NCBI GenBank assembly: GCA_963849305.1
Contig: CAWKGV010000006.1
Coordinates: 186,001-250,000 of the forward strand
DNA length: 64,000 nucleotides
DNA from: CAWKGV01 sp963849305
Lineage (GTDB): Bacteria; Pseudomonadota; Alphaproteobacteria; Acetobacterales; Acetobacteraceae
Reading direction: 5' to 3'
Made by a program: the position numbers and the translations under genes. A model generated the notes under the pieces. The model searched no databases. It was not told where the DNA came from and was given only the letters and a program-made list of their open reading frames with translations. Each line of letters starts with the position of its first letter. Position 1 is the stretch's first letter. Positions 28,461-36,898 of this stretch are shown here, piece after piece.

Positions 28461-29825
28461 CTATCCGCGGTCCGCGCCGGAACCGACCCGTTCTATCTCC
28501 AGCGGAAACAGCCCGTCCGGGTCCGTCGCGCGCAGTAGGTGGAAAATATTGAAGCGGTACGCCGGGCCGGTGGAGACCTCGGGCGGGGTGAACGGAAAGG
28601 CCAGGTTCCCAGCCGTCGAAAGCCGCCCCGGATAGCCGTGGTGCAGCAAGTATTGCTTGGTCGTGCGCATCACCTCGGCGGCGCGCCCGCGCGTCGGGGC
28701 GATCACCTCGCCCAAGACGAACACCTCTCTCGGCGGCGGCTCGCCCTCGGCCACCGCCATGCGCACCCCGTCCACGCCATAGACCCGGAAGCGCAGCGTG
28801 TAATCCTCCGGCGCGTCCTCACAAACGAGTTCACGCACCACCTCAGCCGCGGCCGGCAGGATGTCGCGGTGATGAGCGATGAAGCGCGGGTCGGCGGCAC
28901 CCGCCAGCAGGATGGCGCGTTCGCCGATGCAGACGGCGCCTTCGAGCTTGATCATGGGATCGGAAGACGGTTGCCACCGTGCGCCCGAGACGCGCGTGCG
29001 CCGCTCGTCGATTGCGACGTAGCGAGCGGCGGCCAGGTCCAGCATCCCTTCCGGCTCATGCACCGTGAACGGGTCGCCTTGCTCGTACATACTATGCGCA
29101 GCGACCGAGACCGGGGTGGCCCGGCGCTGCGGCGCCATGCTCTCCAGCTCGAATCCCTCGTCATCCAGCGTGGCGAGGATCGAGTCCCGTCCGCCCGGCA
29201 GACAGCAGAGCGAGGCGCACTCGATGATCTTCGCCATATGAACGGCGAGGCCGGTCGGGAAGCCAAGCATGGTCGGCAGGGCCGCGAAGATCGCGGTATC
29301 GCAGGCGCGTCCCGCGATCAGCACGTCGATATCGGCCTCCAGCGCGCCGCGGAACGCGCCCATGCCCATCTGGCCCACTACATGCGCGGCCTGGTCCACA
29401 TCCTGTTCGGTGAGCGCGGACATTCCGTCCAACCCGACCACCTTGCCCGACCGCACCGCGTCCTTCAGCAGTGCGCGCGGCATATCTGCGCGCAGCACGC
29501 CTAGGCGGAACGATAGGCCCTCTGCGCCGGCGATATCGCGTATTATGGCGAGCGTTGCGTCCAGATGCGGAGCAGCGCCGGCCGAGCCGGCCGAGCCGAT
29601 CAACAGCGGGATGTCGAGCCGGCGCGCGCCCAGCAACGCCTTGCGCAAATCCCGCCGCGTCGCGGCGGGCGCCGTCGCCATCTCGCCCTTGCCGAGATAG
29701 GTTGGGCCGATGTCGATCGAACCCATGTCGCAGCCAATGAGGTCGGGATGGCGCGCCAGCCCCGCCTCGAAGGCGGGCGTCGGAATGCCGTAGCCGAGCT
29801 GACCGGAGGCGCCGAGGAAGCGCAT
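28461..29825 (-). CDS. AtuA-like acyclic terpene utilisation-family protein (DUF1446)
   Basis: A 454-residue protein of the AtuA/DUF1446 family, named for acyclic terpene (citronellol/geraniol) use in Pseudomonas, biochemical role not established. Family features: start MRFLGASGQLGYGIPTPAF, CDMGSIDIGPTYLGKGEM, LLIGSAGSAGAAPHLD, ADIDVLIAGRACDTAIFAA and the cysteine-rich AKIIECASLCCLPGGRD. ATG at 29825 is preferred; longer readings run into a REP-like repeat and encode its translation (GPLPQGEG). It is followed upstream by a DUF4387 gene, the usual partner. This two-gene pair is often found with acyl-CoA carboxylase or dehydratase genes, none of which is present here. Confidence 0.82.
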   Translation of the reverse strand: MRFLGASGQLGYGIPTPAFEAGLARHPDLIGCDMGSIDIGPTYLGKGEMATAPAATRRDLRKALLGARRLDIPLLIGSAGSAGAAPHLDATLAIIRDIAGAEGLSFRLGVLRADMPRALLKDAVRSGKVVGLDGMSALTEQDVDQAAHVVGQMGMGAFRGALEADIDVLIAGRACDTAIFAALPTMLGFPTGLAVHMAKIIECASLCCLPGGRDSILATLDDEGFELESMAPQRRATPVSVAAHSMYEQGDPFTVHEPEGMLDLAAARYVAIDERRTRVSGARWQPSSDPMIKLEGAVCIGERAILLAGAADPRFIAHHRDILPAAAEVVRELVCEDAPEDYTLRFRVYGVDGVRMAVAEGEPPPREVFVLGEVIAPTRGRAAEVMRTTKQYLLHHGYPGRLSTAGNLAFPFTPPEVSTGPAYRFNIFHLLRATDPDGLFPLEIERVGSGADRG

Positions 29826-29951
29826 CTTTCGCCGTGCTCGGCGAATCGCGTCCAGGACGCGTCCCGACGCGCTCACACGGGCAGCCCTTCGTTTTGACCC
29901 TTCCCCCAATCCCTCCCGCAAAGAAAGTGGGGCGTTTGGTCGCGGCATCGA

Positions 29952-29988
29952 CTTCCCCTCCCCTTGCGGCAGGGGGCCAGGGCGAGGA
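29952..29988. repeat. REP-like repeat copy between AtuA-like and DUF4387 genes
   Basis: CTTCCCCTCCCC...GCAGGGGGCCAGGGCGAGG. Its translation on the minus strand gives GPLPQGEG, the same peptide seen at the end of scpB, where another copy lies. A second, weaker CCTTCCCCCAATCCCTCCC arm is found at about 29899. Confidence 0.5.
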
Positions 29989-30004
29989 GTTCGAGCAAAT
30001 AACG

Positions 30005-30307
30005 TCACACCTCGATCTCCAACAGCGGCGCGTGCTGCTGCGCGCCATACACGTCCTTGTCGCCCGGATCGCCCGCCATGACCGCGCGGGCGAGCGTGAT
30101 CTTGATGGCGCGGCCGAGCGGATACGGGATCACCGTCACGTCCTCCGGTGCGAGGCGATAGAGCGCGGCGATGCGCTCGCGCTCCAGCGCGGGTGATTGG
30201 GCGACGCGCTGGTAATCGGCGTCGGAGGCGAACATCACGTCCAAGGTCAGCCGGCGCGGCCCGGCGTTCTTGCTGCGGATTACCTGGGCGATGTCCTGGA
30301 GCTGCAT
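30005..30307 (-). CDS. DUF4387 domain protein
   Basis: A 100-residue cytoplasmic protein beginning MQLQDIAQVIRSKNAGPRRLTLDVMF, with the family segments IAALYRLAPEDVTVIPYPLGRAIKITLAR and GDKDVYGAQQHAPLLEIEV. DUF4387 proteins are almost always encoded beside AtuA/DUF1446 proteins and sometimes fused to them, suggesting a two-subunit enzyme. The ATG at 30307 begins the conserved region; a longer reading to 30505 overlaps the VOC gene and is not family-like. It is 4 bases after the VOC gene and so co-transcribed with it. Function unknown. Confidence 0.85.
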   Translation of the reverse strand: MQLQDIAQVIRSKNAGPRRLTLDVMFASDADYQRVAQSPALERERIAALYRLAPEDVTVIPYPLGRAIKITLARAVMAGDPGDKDVYGAQQHAPLLEIEV

Positions 30308-30311
30308 CCGC

Positions 30312-30779
30312 CTACCCTCCCGCCAGCGCGGCGGCGCGGCGGGCGATCTCCTCGGGTGCGACATTCTCGACATGGGTGGATACGTGCCAGACATGGCCGA
30401 ACGGGTCGCGGACCGTGCCGCTTCGATCCCCATAAAACTTGGTCTCGACCGGCCGCAGCACCGTAGCCCCCGCCGCTTCGGCCGCGCGAACCGTGGCATT
30501 GGCATCGTTCACGTACAAGTGTAGTGTAACCGCGCTGGAGCCTTCCGGCCCCGGCGCCACCGCCCCGTGCTCTGGGTTCTCGTCGGCCAGCATGAGCAGC
30601 GAATCGCCAATGGCGATCTCGGCATGACCGATCTTCCCGTCCGGCCCCGGCAGGCGCATCCGCTCGTCCGCGCCGAACACCTTGCGGTAGAACGTGATCG
30701 CCGCCGCGCCGCCGCGCACGATCAAGTACGGGGTGATGGCGTGATATCCGTCCGGCGTGGCTTTGACCTGTGCGGCCAT
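30312..30779 (-). CDS. VOC (glyoxalase/bleomycin-resistance) family protein
   Basis: A 155-residue protein with the vicinal-oxygen-chelate beta-alpha-beta-beta-beta fold of the PhnB-like branch: ITPYLIVRGGAAAITFYRKVFGADE at the start, GHAEIAIGDSLLMLADENPE in the middle, and a C-terminal KFYGDRSGTVRDPFGHVWHVSTH. The histidine and glutamate positions expected for metal binding are there, but PhnB-type members often bind no metal. The ATG follows GGGGGAG. It precedes DUF4387 and the AtuA-like gene on the same strand, so it may be part of that unit. Confidence 0.88.
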   Translation of the reverse strand: MAAQVKATPDGYHAITPYLIVRGGAAAITFYRKVFGADERMRLPGPDGKIGHAEIAIGDSLLMLADENPEHGAVAPGPEGSSAVTLHLYVNDANATVRAAEAAGATVLRPVETKFYGDRSGTVRDPFGHVWHVSTHVENVAPEEIARRAAALAGG

Positions 30780-30838
30780 GTCGCTGCTCCCCCTCGCTGA
30801 CGGGCAGGATCATGGCACGTTTCGCGCGCCGCCGATGC

Positions 30839-32113
30839 TCAGTCTCGCGCGATCCGCTCCATCCCGCCCATGTACGGCCACAGCGCCTGCGGGATTAGAA
30901 TCGAGCTATCGGCCTGCTGATGGTTCTCCATCACCGCGATCAACGCTCGCCCGACCGCCACGCCCGAACCGTTCAGCGTGTGAACGTAGGCCAGCCCCTT
31001 GCCATCGGCGGAACGGAACCGCGCATTCATCCGCCGCGCCTGGAAGTCGCGGCAGTTCGAGCACGAGCTGATTTCCCGCCATGCCTGCTGACCGGGCAGC
31101 CAGACTTCGAGATCGAACGTCTTGGCAGCCCCAAAGCCCGTGTCGCCCGCGCACAGGACCACGCGGCGATAAGGCACCTCCAGAAGCCGCAGCACCGTCT
31201 CGGCGCAGCGCGTCATCCTCTCGTGCTCCTCGGCGCTGTTCTCCGGGCGAGTAATGGAGACGAGTTCCACCTTGCGGAACTGGTGCTGGCGCAGCATCCC
31301 GCGCGTGTCGCGTCCGGCCGCGCCCGCTTCGGCGCGGAAGCAGTCGGTCAGAGCGGTCAGCCGGAGCGGAAGATCCTTCTCAGCCACGATCTCGCCGGAC
31401 ACCGTGTTGGTCAGCGGAACCTCGGCGGTCGGAATGAGCCATCGCCCGTCCGTGGTGCGAAACTGGTCCTCGGCGAATTTCGGCAACTGGTTGGTGCCGA
31501 ACAGGGCCGTGTCGTTCACCAGCAGCGGCACGAAAAGTTCGGTGTAGCCCCGCTCGCGCGTATGCAGGTCAATCATGAATTGGCCGAGCGCTCGCTCCAG
31601 CCGCGCCAGCGCGCCCCGCAACACCACAAACCGGCTGCCGGCGAGTTTCGCGGCCATGGCAAAGTCCATCATCCCGAGCGCCTCGCCCAGCTCGAAATGC
31701 TGGCGCGGCTGGAACCCGAGGTCGCGCGGCGCACCGTGCCGCGCCAGCAGCACATTGGCGCTCTCGTCCAGCCCGTCTGGCACATCCGGATCGAGTATGT
31801 TGGGGAGGGAAGCGAGTGCGTCCCTGATTTCCTGGTCGAACTCCGCGGCGCGCTTCTCCAGCCCAGCCATCTCTTGCTTTAGCTGCGCCGATTCGAGAAT
31901 TCGCTGGTCAATCGGTGCGCCTTCGCGGCGGAACTCGGCAATCTGCTTGGAGACCGCGTTGTGTCGGGCCTGCTTTTCCTGCAACGCCGTCAAAACCGCG
32001 CGCCGCTCGGCATCGCGCGCGAGAAGGCCGGCCGTGGCGGGCGGCAAGCCGCGCCGTGCCATCGCGGCGTCGAACCCAGCCGGATCGGCGCGGATCGCGC
32101 GGATATCGTGCAC
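30839..32113 (-). CDS. serS: Serine--tRNA ligase
   Basis: A 424-residue class II aminoacyl-tRNA synthetase that charges tRNA-Ser. The N-terminal coiled-coil arm (residues about 30-100) is followed by motif 2 (CFRAEAGAAGRDTRGMLRQHQFRKVELV near 265) and motif 3 (GSGVAVGRALIAVMENHQQADSSILIPQALWPYM near 375). The start is 3 bases after the tatC stop, the usual alphaproteobacterial tatC-serS coupling. It is the last gene of a long minus-strand block. Confidence 0.98.
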   Translation of the reverse strand: MHDIRAIRADPAGFDAAMARRGLPPATAGLLARDAERRAVLTALQEKQARHNAVSKQIAEFRREGAPIDQRILESAQLKQEMAGLEKRAAEFDQEIRDALASLPNILDPDVPDGLDESANVLLARHGAPRDLGFQPRQHFELGEALGMMDFAMAAKLAGSRFVVLRGALARLERALGQFMIDLHTRERGYTELFVPLLVNDTALFGTNQLPKFAEDQFRTTDGRWLIPTAEVPLTNTVSGEIVAEKDLPLRLTALTDCFRAEAGAAGRDTRGMLRQHQFRKVELVSITRPENSAEEHERMTRCAETVLRLLEVPYRRVVLCAGDTGFGAAKTFDLEVWLPGQQAWREISSCSNCRDFQARRMNARFRSADGKGLAYVHTLNGSGVAVGRALIAVMENHQQADSSILIPQALWPYMGGMERIARD

Positions 32114-32116
32114 AGC

Positions 32117-32914
32117 TCAGACCTCGATCGGCTTCGGCTCGACCAGCTTCGCCGCGACCACCGAAATCTCGTACAGCGCGATCAGCGGCAGCGCGAGGCT
32201 GCATTGCGTGATGACGTCTGGCGGCGCCAGGATCGCGGCGATCACGAACATCCCGACATACGCGTAACGCCGGAACCGCCCGAGCGACTTGGCGGAGACG
32301 ATGCCCACCTTGGCGAGCAAGGTCAGCAGCACCGGAAGCTGGAAGGTGATGCCGAAGGCGAAGATCAGCTTCATCACCAGGTCGAGATATTCGCTCACCC
32401 GTGGCAGCAGTTCGATCGGCACGCCGCCGCCGCCCGTCGGCGACTGGAAGCTCGCGAAGAACTTCCACGCGAAGGGGAACACGACGTAGTAGGCGAGTGC
32501 GCTGCCCATCAGGAACAATATTGGACTGGCCAGCAGGAACGGCAGCAGCGCCCGCTTCTCGCTGCGGTACAGGCCCGGTGCGATGAACAGCCAGATCTGC
32601 GTCGCGATGATCGGGAATGCGAAAAACAAGGCGCCGAACATCGCCACCTTGATCTTCGTGAAGAACACCTCGTAGAGCTGGGTGTAGATCAGGTGCGGCG
32701 TCGGCGCCCCGCCGGGTCGCACCAGCACGCGCGCCAGCGGCTCGGCCAGGAAGTAATAGATGGCGCTTGAGAAGTAGTAACAGGCGAAGAAGGCGATCAG
32801 GAACGCCGCCATCGCCCACATCAGCCGGCGGCGTAGCTCGACCAGATGGTCGAGCAACGGCATCGGCTTGTCGTCGATCGTGTCTTCGATGTTGTTGAGC
32901 TTGGCCACTGTCAT
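32117..32914 (-). CDS. tatC: Sec-independent protein translocase TatC
   Basis: A 265-residue inner-membrane protein with six transmembrane helices. The family start PMPLLDHLVELRRRLMWA and the conserved acidic FAFPIIATQIWLFIAPGLYRSEKRALLPF segment, which forms the twin-arginine recognition surface with TatB, are present. The start is ATG at 32914 or possibly at 32863. It follows tatB by 29 bases and precedes serS. A much longer in-frame reading upstream lies in an alternative frame of tatB and is not a fusion. Confidence 0.96.
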   Translation of the reverse strand: MTVAKLNNIEDTIDDKPMPLLDHLVELRRRLMWAMAAFLIAFFACYYFSSAIYYFLAEPLARVLVRPGGAPTPHLIYTQLYEVFFTKIKVAMFGALFFAFPIIATQIWLFIAPGLYRSEKRALLPFLLASPILFLMGSALAYYVVFPFAWKFFASFQSPTGGGGVPIELLPRVSEYLDLVMKLIFAFGITFQLPVLLTLLAKVGIVSAKSLGRFRRYAYVGMFVIAAILAPPDVITQCSLALPLIALYEISVVAAKLVEPKPIEV

Positions 32915-32943
32915 ACCGAAGCTTTCAGGGAACGCGGCCGAGA

Positions 32944-33576
32944 TCAAGGGCCAGGTGTCAAGCGTGTCGCGATCTCCGGCGGGATGAACGCCGGCGGGAC
33001 CAAAGCGGGCGGCTCCGGCGTCGCGATCACCCCGCGCGGCGGCACGGCGGCCCCTGGCGGAATGAAGGCCGGCGCCTCTCGCGGCAGCTCGCCGGACGAC
33101 CGCACCAAGGGCTCGTCTTCCAGCCAATTGGACGGGCTCGGGAGGGGATCGGGGCCGGCCATAATCGGCTCGGGCAGAGACTCCGCCGGCCCGGCCGCCG
33201 GCCGCTCCGCCACGGCCACATCGCCCGCAGCCAGCTCCTCGAATGCGGCGCCCGTGACCTCCGCCGTCCGTGCCGGGGAGGGATTGAGCGGATTTTCTGT
33301 AAAGGTGCGGCGAATCGAGCCGTCGGTGTCCACCATGCGCTCGATCGCACCTGCGACATTGAGGCTGCGCAGATCGCTGATGTGATCGCGCACTTCCTGG
33401 AGGTTCGCCTCGCGCACCATCTCGTCCACATGGGTCTGGAACTCGGAGGCCATGCGGCGCGCCTTCTTGATCCATCCCGCGGCGGCGCGGATCGCCACGG
33501 GCATGTCCTTCGGCCCGATGCAGATCAGGGCGACGACCGCGATGACGGCGAACTCGGACCAGGCGAAATCGAACAT
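32944..33576 (-). CDS. tatB: Sec-independent protein translocase TatB
   Basis: A 210-residue TatB. One N-terminal membrane helix (FDFAWSEFAVIAVVALICIG), the hinge GPKDMPVAIRAAAGWIKKARRM and an amphipathic helix follow; this is the TatA/B-type family. The long C-terminal tail is proline-rich (EAPAFIPPGAAVPPRG...), common in alphaproteobacterial TatB. The ATG at 33576 begins the family domain. No tatA gene is visible in the 187 bases upstream, where a hybrid histidine-kinase gene of opposite strand replaces the usual neighbour. Confidence 0.93.
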   Translation of the reverse strand: MFDFAWSEFAVIAVVALICIGPKDMPVAIRAAAGWIKKARRMASEFQTHVDEMVREANLQEVRDHISDLRSLNVAGAIERMVDTDGSIRRTFTENPLNPSPARTAEVTGAAFEELAAGDVAVAERPAAGPAESLPEPIMAGPDPLPSPSNWLEDEPLVRSSGELPREAPAFIPPGAAVPPRGVIATPEPPALVPPAFIPPEIATRLTPGP

Positions 33577-33763
33577 AACGGGAAACGTCTCCGACCGGCT
33601 TGCTAGCAGGAAACCGCCCCGGCGGGAACACGCCGTCGGTGAACATCGGGAAAGCCGGGCAAGGCCTCGCACCAATCCGGTCGAAGCCTTAATCCATTAG
33701 CGGCTTGACCGTGCTCCGTCCGATGGGGACAGATGCCAATAGCCAAAATGAGGAAAAGTCGGC

Positions 33764-35575
33764 GTGACCGAGACCGGGGCTTCGGAGCCGAAACAAGAGC
33801 TACAAGTGCGCCTCCGCCAGCAGGCGTTGCTCGCCGAATTGGGCCGGCGGGCGCTGTCTGGCGTGGACTTCGAGGGTCTGCTCGAGGAAGCGGCGCGGCT
33901 GTCCGCGCTTGGCTTGGAGACCCGCTACGCCAAGGTGCTGGAATACCTGCCTGAGTTGAACAGGCTGCTGGTGCGGGCGGGCGTGGGCTGGGAACCGGGG
34001 GTGGTGGGGCACGCCACGCTTGGCGCCGAACTCGATTCGCCAGCTGGCTACGCGCTTCACACCGGCAAGCCCGTCATCTCCAACCATCTCTCGGAGGAAA
34101 GCCGGTTCCGCACCCCGGAACTGCTGGCGCAGCATGGAGTGCAGCGGGCAGTCAACGTCATCTTGCTCGGGGAGGGCAAACCGTTCGGCGTGCTGGAGGT
34201 GGATGGCCAGCAGCCGGGCGCTTTCTCCGAGCACGACGTCGATTTCCTCCAGGGCATGGCCAATCTGCTTGGCGTGGCGCTTGAGCGAAGGCAGGCGGAG
34301 CAGGCGCTGCGCCAGCTCAACGAGACCCTGGAGAGACGCGTCGCCTCGGCGGTGGAGGAGCGACGGCAGACCGAGGACGCGCTGCGCCAGGCACAGAAGA
34401 TGGAGGCCGTCGGCCAGCTCACCGGCGGCGTGGCACACGATTTCAACAATCTGCTGTTGGTGATCGGCGGCAATTTGGAGCTGCTGGCCCGAGCGGTGGC
34501 CGACAACCCCAATCTTGCACGGCTGGTCGCCACCGCCCAAAAAGGGGTCACGAGGGGCGCGCAACTCACCTCCCAGCTCCTGGCCTACGCCCGCCGCCAG
34601 ACGCTCCGGCCGGAGAGCCGGGCGATCAACGACATGGTACGCGAACTGGATGTGCTGGCGGCACGCATCCTCGGAGACGCGGTCGAGGTCGAGCTGGCCC
34701 TAAACCCCGAGGCGGGTGCATGCATGGTGGACCCGGCTCAGTTCGGCTCCGCACTGCTCAACCTCGTCGTGAACTCGCGCGACGCCATGCCCGAGGGCGG
34801 CCGATTGGCCATCCGTACGGGATACGTCGCGATCGATCACAGCGACGCGGCACGCCACCCCTACGCGCAAGTTGGAACTTACGTTACCGTGGATGTGGCG
34901 GACACCGGTACAGGCATGACGCCCGACGTGCTGGAGCGCGCCACCGAGCCGTTCTTTACCACAAAAGGGCTTGGGAAGGGCACCGGGCTTGGTCTCAGCC
35001 AGGTGTACGGCCTTCTGCGCCAATCGGGCGGCTTTCTCACGATCGACAGCAGCCGCGGCGTCGGCACCACGGTCCGGATGCATTTGCCCCGCGTGGCGCA
35101 TGAGCCAGCGCAGCCCGTCGCCGCGCCCTCGGTCGAGCGAGGCTCGGGCACGATCCTGGTGGTGGAGGACGATGCGGACGTACGCGAACTGGTCGTCATT
35201 CAGCTCGCCGACCTTGGATACGACACCCTAGCGGCGGCGAACGGCCCGGAGGCGCTGGAGCTGCTGGCCGCGCCCGAGACGCCGTCGGTAAGCCTATTGC
35301 TGACCGACATGGTGATGCCAGGCGGCATGAGCGGTATCGACCTAGTGCGCGCGGCCCAGGCCCGCCGGCCGTCACTTCGGGCAGTGCTCACCTCCGGATT
35401 CATGGCGAGCAACGCGTCCAGCACGCCCGGCGCTGCCGGAATGGAAGGGTCCGGCATTAAGCTACTGCCCAAGCCGTACTCCCAAGCAAAGCTGGCGCGC
35501 GTGATTCACGAAGCGCTCGACCCGGCCGCTACTCCCCCTCCCCTTGCGGAAGAGGGCCGGGCGGAGGGGGCGTAA
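33764..35575 (+). CDS. Hybrid sensor histidine kinase with GAF input and C-terminal receiver
   Basis: A 603-residue soluble sensor kinase. Residues about 20-190 form a GAF domain (ERRQ ends the domain; GYALHTGKPVISNHLSEESRF is typical). A coiled-coil linker is followed by a HisKA-type dimerisation segment with the phosphoacceptor in GGVAHDFNNLL (His near 225), a HATPase domain with N-box VVNSRDAMPEGG, G1 DTGTGM and G2 GKGTGLGLSQVYG, and a receiver domain (VVEDDADVREL; phosphoacceptor in LLTDMVMPGG, Asp near 514). GTG start after GAGG. It has no membrane segment. The last 15 residues are encoded by a REP-like repeat and overlap the scpB end in the opposite direction. Confidence 0.92.
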   Translation: MTETGASEPKQELQVRLRQQALLAELGRRALSGVDFEGLLEEAARLSALGLETRYAKVLEYLPELNRLLVRAGVGWEPGVVGHATLGAELDSPAGYALHTGKPVISNHLSEESRFRTPELLAQHGVQRAVNVILLGEGKPFGVLEVDGQQPGAFSEHDVDFLQGMANLLGVALERRQAEQALRQLNETLERRVASAVEERRQTEDALRQAQKMEAVGQLTGGVAHDFNNLLLVIGGNLELLARAVADNPNLARLVATAQKGVTRGAQLTSQLLAYARRQTLRPESRAINDMVRELDVLAARILGDAVEVELALNPEAGACMVDPAQFGSALLNLVVNSRDAMPEGGRLAIRTGYVAIDHSDAARHPYAQVGTYVTVDVADTGTGMTPDVLERATEPFFTTKGLGKGTGLGLSQVYGLLRQSGGFLTIDSSRGVGTTVRMHLPRVAHEPAQPVAAPSVERGSGTILVVEDDADVRELVVIQLADLGYDTLAAANGPEALELLAAPETPSVSLLLTDMVMPGGMSGIDLVRAAQARRPSLRAVLTSGFMASNASSTPGAAGMEGSGIKLLPKPYSQAKLARVIHEALDPAATPPPLAEEGRAEGA

Positions 35576-36104
35576 CCGCCGACGGCGGCTCGACCAGCAA
35601 ATCCTCCCTACGGGGCAGCTCGCGCAGGTCCTTGAGGCCGAAGCGAGCGAGGAAAGCGGGCGTGGTGGCCCACAGCGTCGGCCGGCCGACGGTTTCCCTT
35701 CGGCCGGCGGGCGTGATCAGCTCCGCCTCCAGCAGCGCGTCCAGTGTCTGTTGGGCCAAGCTCGCGCCACGGATCTCCTCGATCTCGGCGCGCGTGACCG
35801 GCTGGTGATAGGCGACGATCGCCAGCGTCTCCATCGACGCGCGCGGAAGGCGGCGCGGAACCTCGACCACCTTGCGCAGTAGCGGCGCGAGGTCGGGGGC
35901 ACTCCGGAACATCACCCCACCCGCCACCTCGACCAATTCGACCCCACGGCCCGAGTAACGTTCGCGCAGGGCCGCCATCACCGCCTCAGGCTCCACCCGT
36001 TCGGATAGAAGCTGAGCCAGCGCGCGGGCGCCGACCGGCCCGGCGCTAGCGAACACCAACGCCTCGGCGACGCGCAGGCTATCTTCATCCGGCGTGTCGG
36101 TCAT
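35529..36104 (-). CDS. scpB: Segregation and condensation protein B
   Basis: A 191-residue ScpB, partner of ScpA and the SMC protein in chromosome condensation. It contains two winged-helix domains: LRVAEALVFASAGPVGARALAQLL near 10-33 and VEVPRRLPRASMETLAIVAYHQPVTRAEIEEIRG near 85-118, then LLEAELITPAGRRETVGRPTLWATTPAFLARFGL. The start overlaps scpA's stop by 4 bases. The final residues (PPPPGPLPQGEGE) are the translation of a REP-like repeat, so the native end is probably a few residues shorter. Confidence 0.95.
   Translation of the reverse strand: MTDTPDEDSLRVAEALVFASAGPVGARALAQLLSERVEPEAVMAALRERYSGRGVELVEVAGGVMFRSAPDLAPLLRKVVEVPRRLPRASMETLAIVAYHQPVTRAEIEEIRGASLAQQTLDALLEAELITPAGRRETVGRPTLWATTPAFLARFGLKDLRELPRREDLLVEPPSAVTPPPPGPLPQGEGE
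35532..35570. repeat. REP-like repeat spanning the ends of two convergent genes
   Basis: CTCCCCCTCCCC...GAGGGCCGGGCGGAGGGGG. It lies inside the final codons of both the histidine kinase (+) and scpB (-), supplying their last residues (LAEEGRAEGA and GPLPQGEGE). Confidence 0.6.
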
Positions 36105-36898
36105 GCCTCCTCCTTCACCGGCTCAGTCACCCAATCCGCGCGCGCGACCAGGATCGGCCCGAACGGCTCGTCCTGGCGTAGCCGCACCGCTCCGTCCCGA
36201 GCCAGCTCCAACCCCGCCATAAGTATGCTGGCGAACGCGGCGCGCCGCTCGGGGCCGCTTGGCAGCATCTCCGGCAAGAACCGCTCCAGGCTCGCCCACG
36301 GGGGTAAGCTATCCGGCCGGCGTCCAAGCATCGTGGCCAGCCGGGCGAGCGCGTCCTGCACCGACCAGAAGGTCAGCGGTCGCGGGCGATAGCGGCGCGT
36401 ACCCGCCGCCCGGCGCACCGCGCCGACATAGGCGCGCATCAACGCCGGGATATCGAGCGCCAGACGAGAGCGGTCGATCTCGGTATGGTCCTCCGGCGCG
36501 CCGCGCGCGAACACATCGAGCCCGAGCTGCGGACGCGCCCCGAGCCAGGCGGCGGCGGCGCGGATCACCTGCAAATCGCGCAGCCGCCCCGCCAGAACTT
36601 CGGCGGCGTCCTCGCCCTCTTCGGCGGCATCCGGCGTCTCGGGGACCAGCAGGCGCGATTTGAGCCAGGCGAGCCAGGCGGCCATCACGAGCCAGTCCGC
36701 CGCCAACTCCAGCCGAAGCTGCCGCGCGCCCTCGATCACCGCGAGATATTGCTCGACCAAAGCCAGGATGGAGATGCGGGCGAGGTCGATCTTCTGCGCG
36801 CGCGCCAAATCCAGCAACAGGTCGAGCGGCCCTTCGAACCCGTCGAGCCGCAGCACCAGCGAATCCGGAGGCGAAGCGTCAGAGGGCAAAGTGTTCAT
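36101..36898 (-). CDS. scpA: Segregation and condensation protein A
   Basis: A 265-residue ScpA kleisin. It has the N-terminal LRLDGFEGPLDLLLDLARAQKIDLARISI that binds SMC heads, WLVMAAWLAWLKSRLLVPE and a C-terminal region TFWSVQDALARL. The ATG at 36898 overlaps the M50 protease gene by 20 bases, and the 3' end overlaps scpB. It is part of the housekeeping block nagZ-M50-scpA-scpB. Confidence 0.94.
   Translation of the reverse strand: MNTLPSDASPPDSLVLRLDGFEGPLDLLLDLARAQKIDLARISILALVEQYLAVIEGARQLRLELAADWLVMAAWLAWLKSRLLVPETPDAAEEGEDAAEVLAGRLRDLQVIRAAAAWLGARPQLGLDVFARGAPEDHTEIDRSRLALDIPALMRAYVGAVRRAAGTRRYRPRPLTFWSVQDALARLATMLGRRPDSLPPWASLERFLPEMLPSGPERRAAFASILMAGLELARDGAVRLRQDEPFGPILVARADWVTEPVKEEA

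Noticed and set aside
25850..28552. A 900-residue plus-strand reading across the ABC ATPase and PLD/ATPase genes
   Set aside because: It is out of frame with the ABC ATPase and only its middle part equals the real PLD domain; the C-terminal part is a low-complexity arginine-rich translation of the wrong frame.
32117..33646. A long in-frame reading appearing to fuse a proline-rich region with TatC
   Set aside because: The upstream part lies in a wrong frame of tatB; the family start of TatC is at 32914 and tatB reads normally in its own frame.
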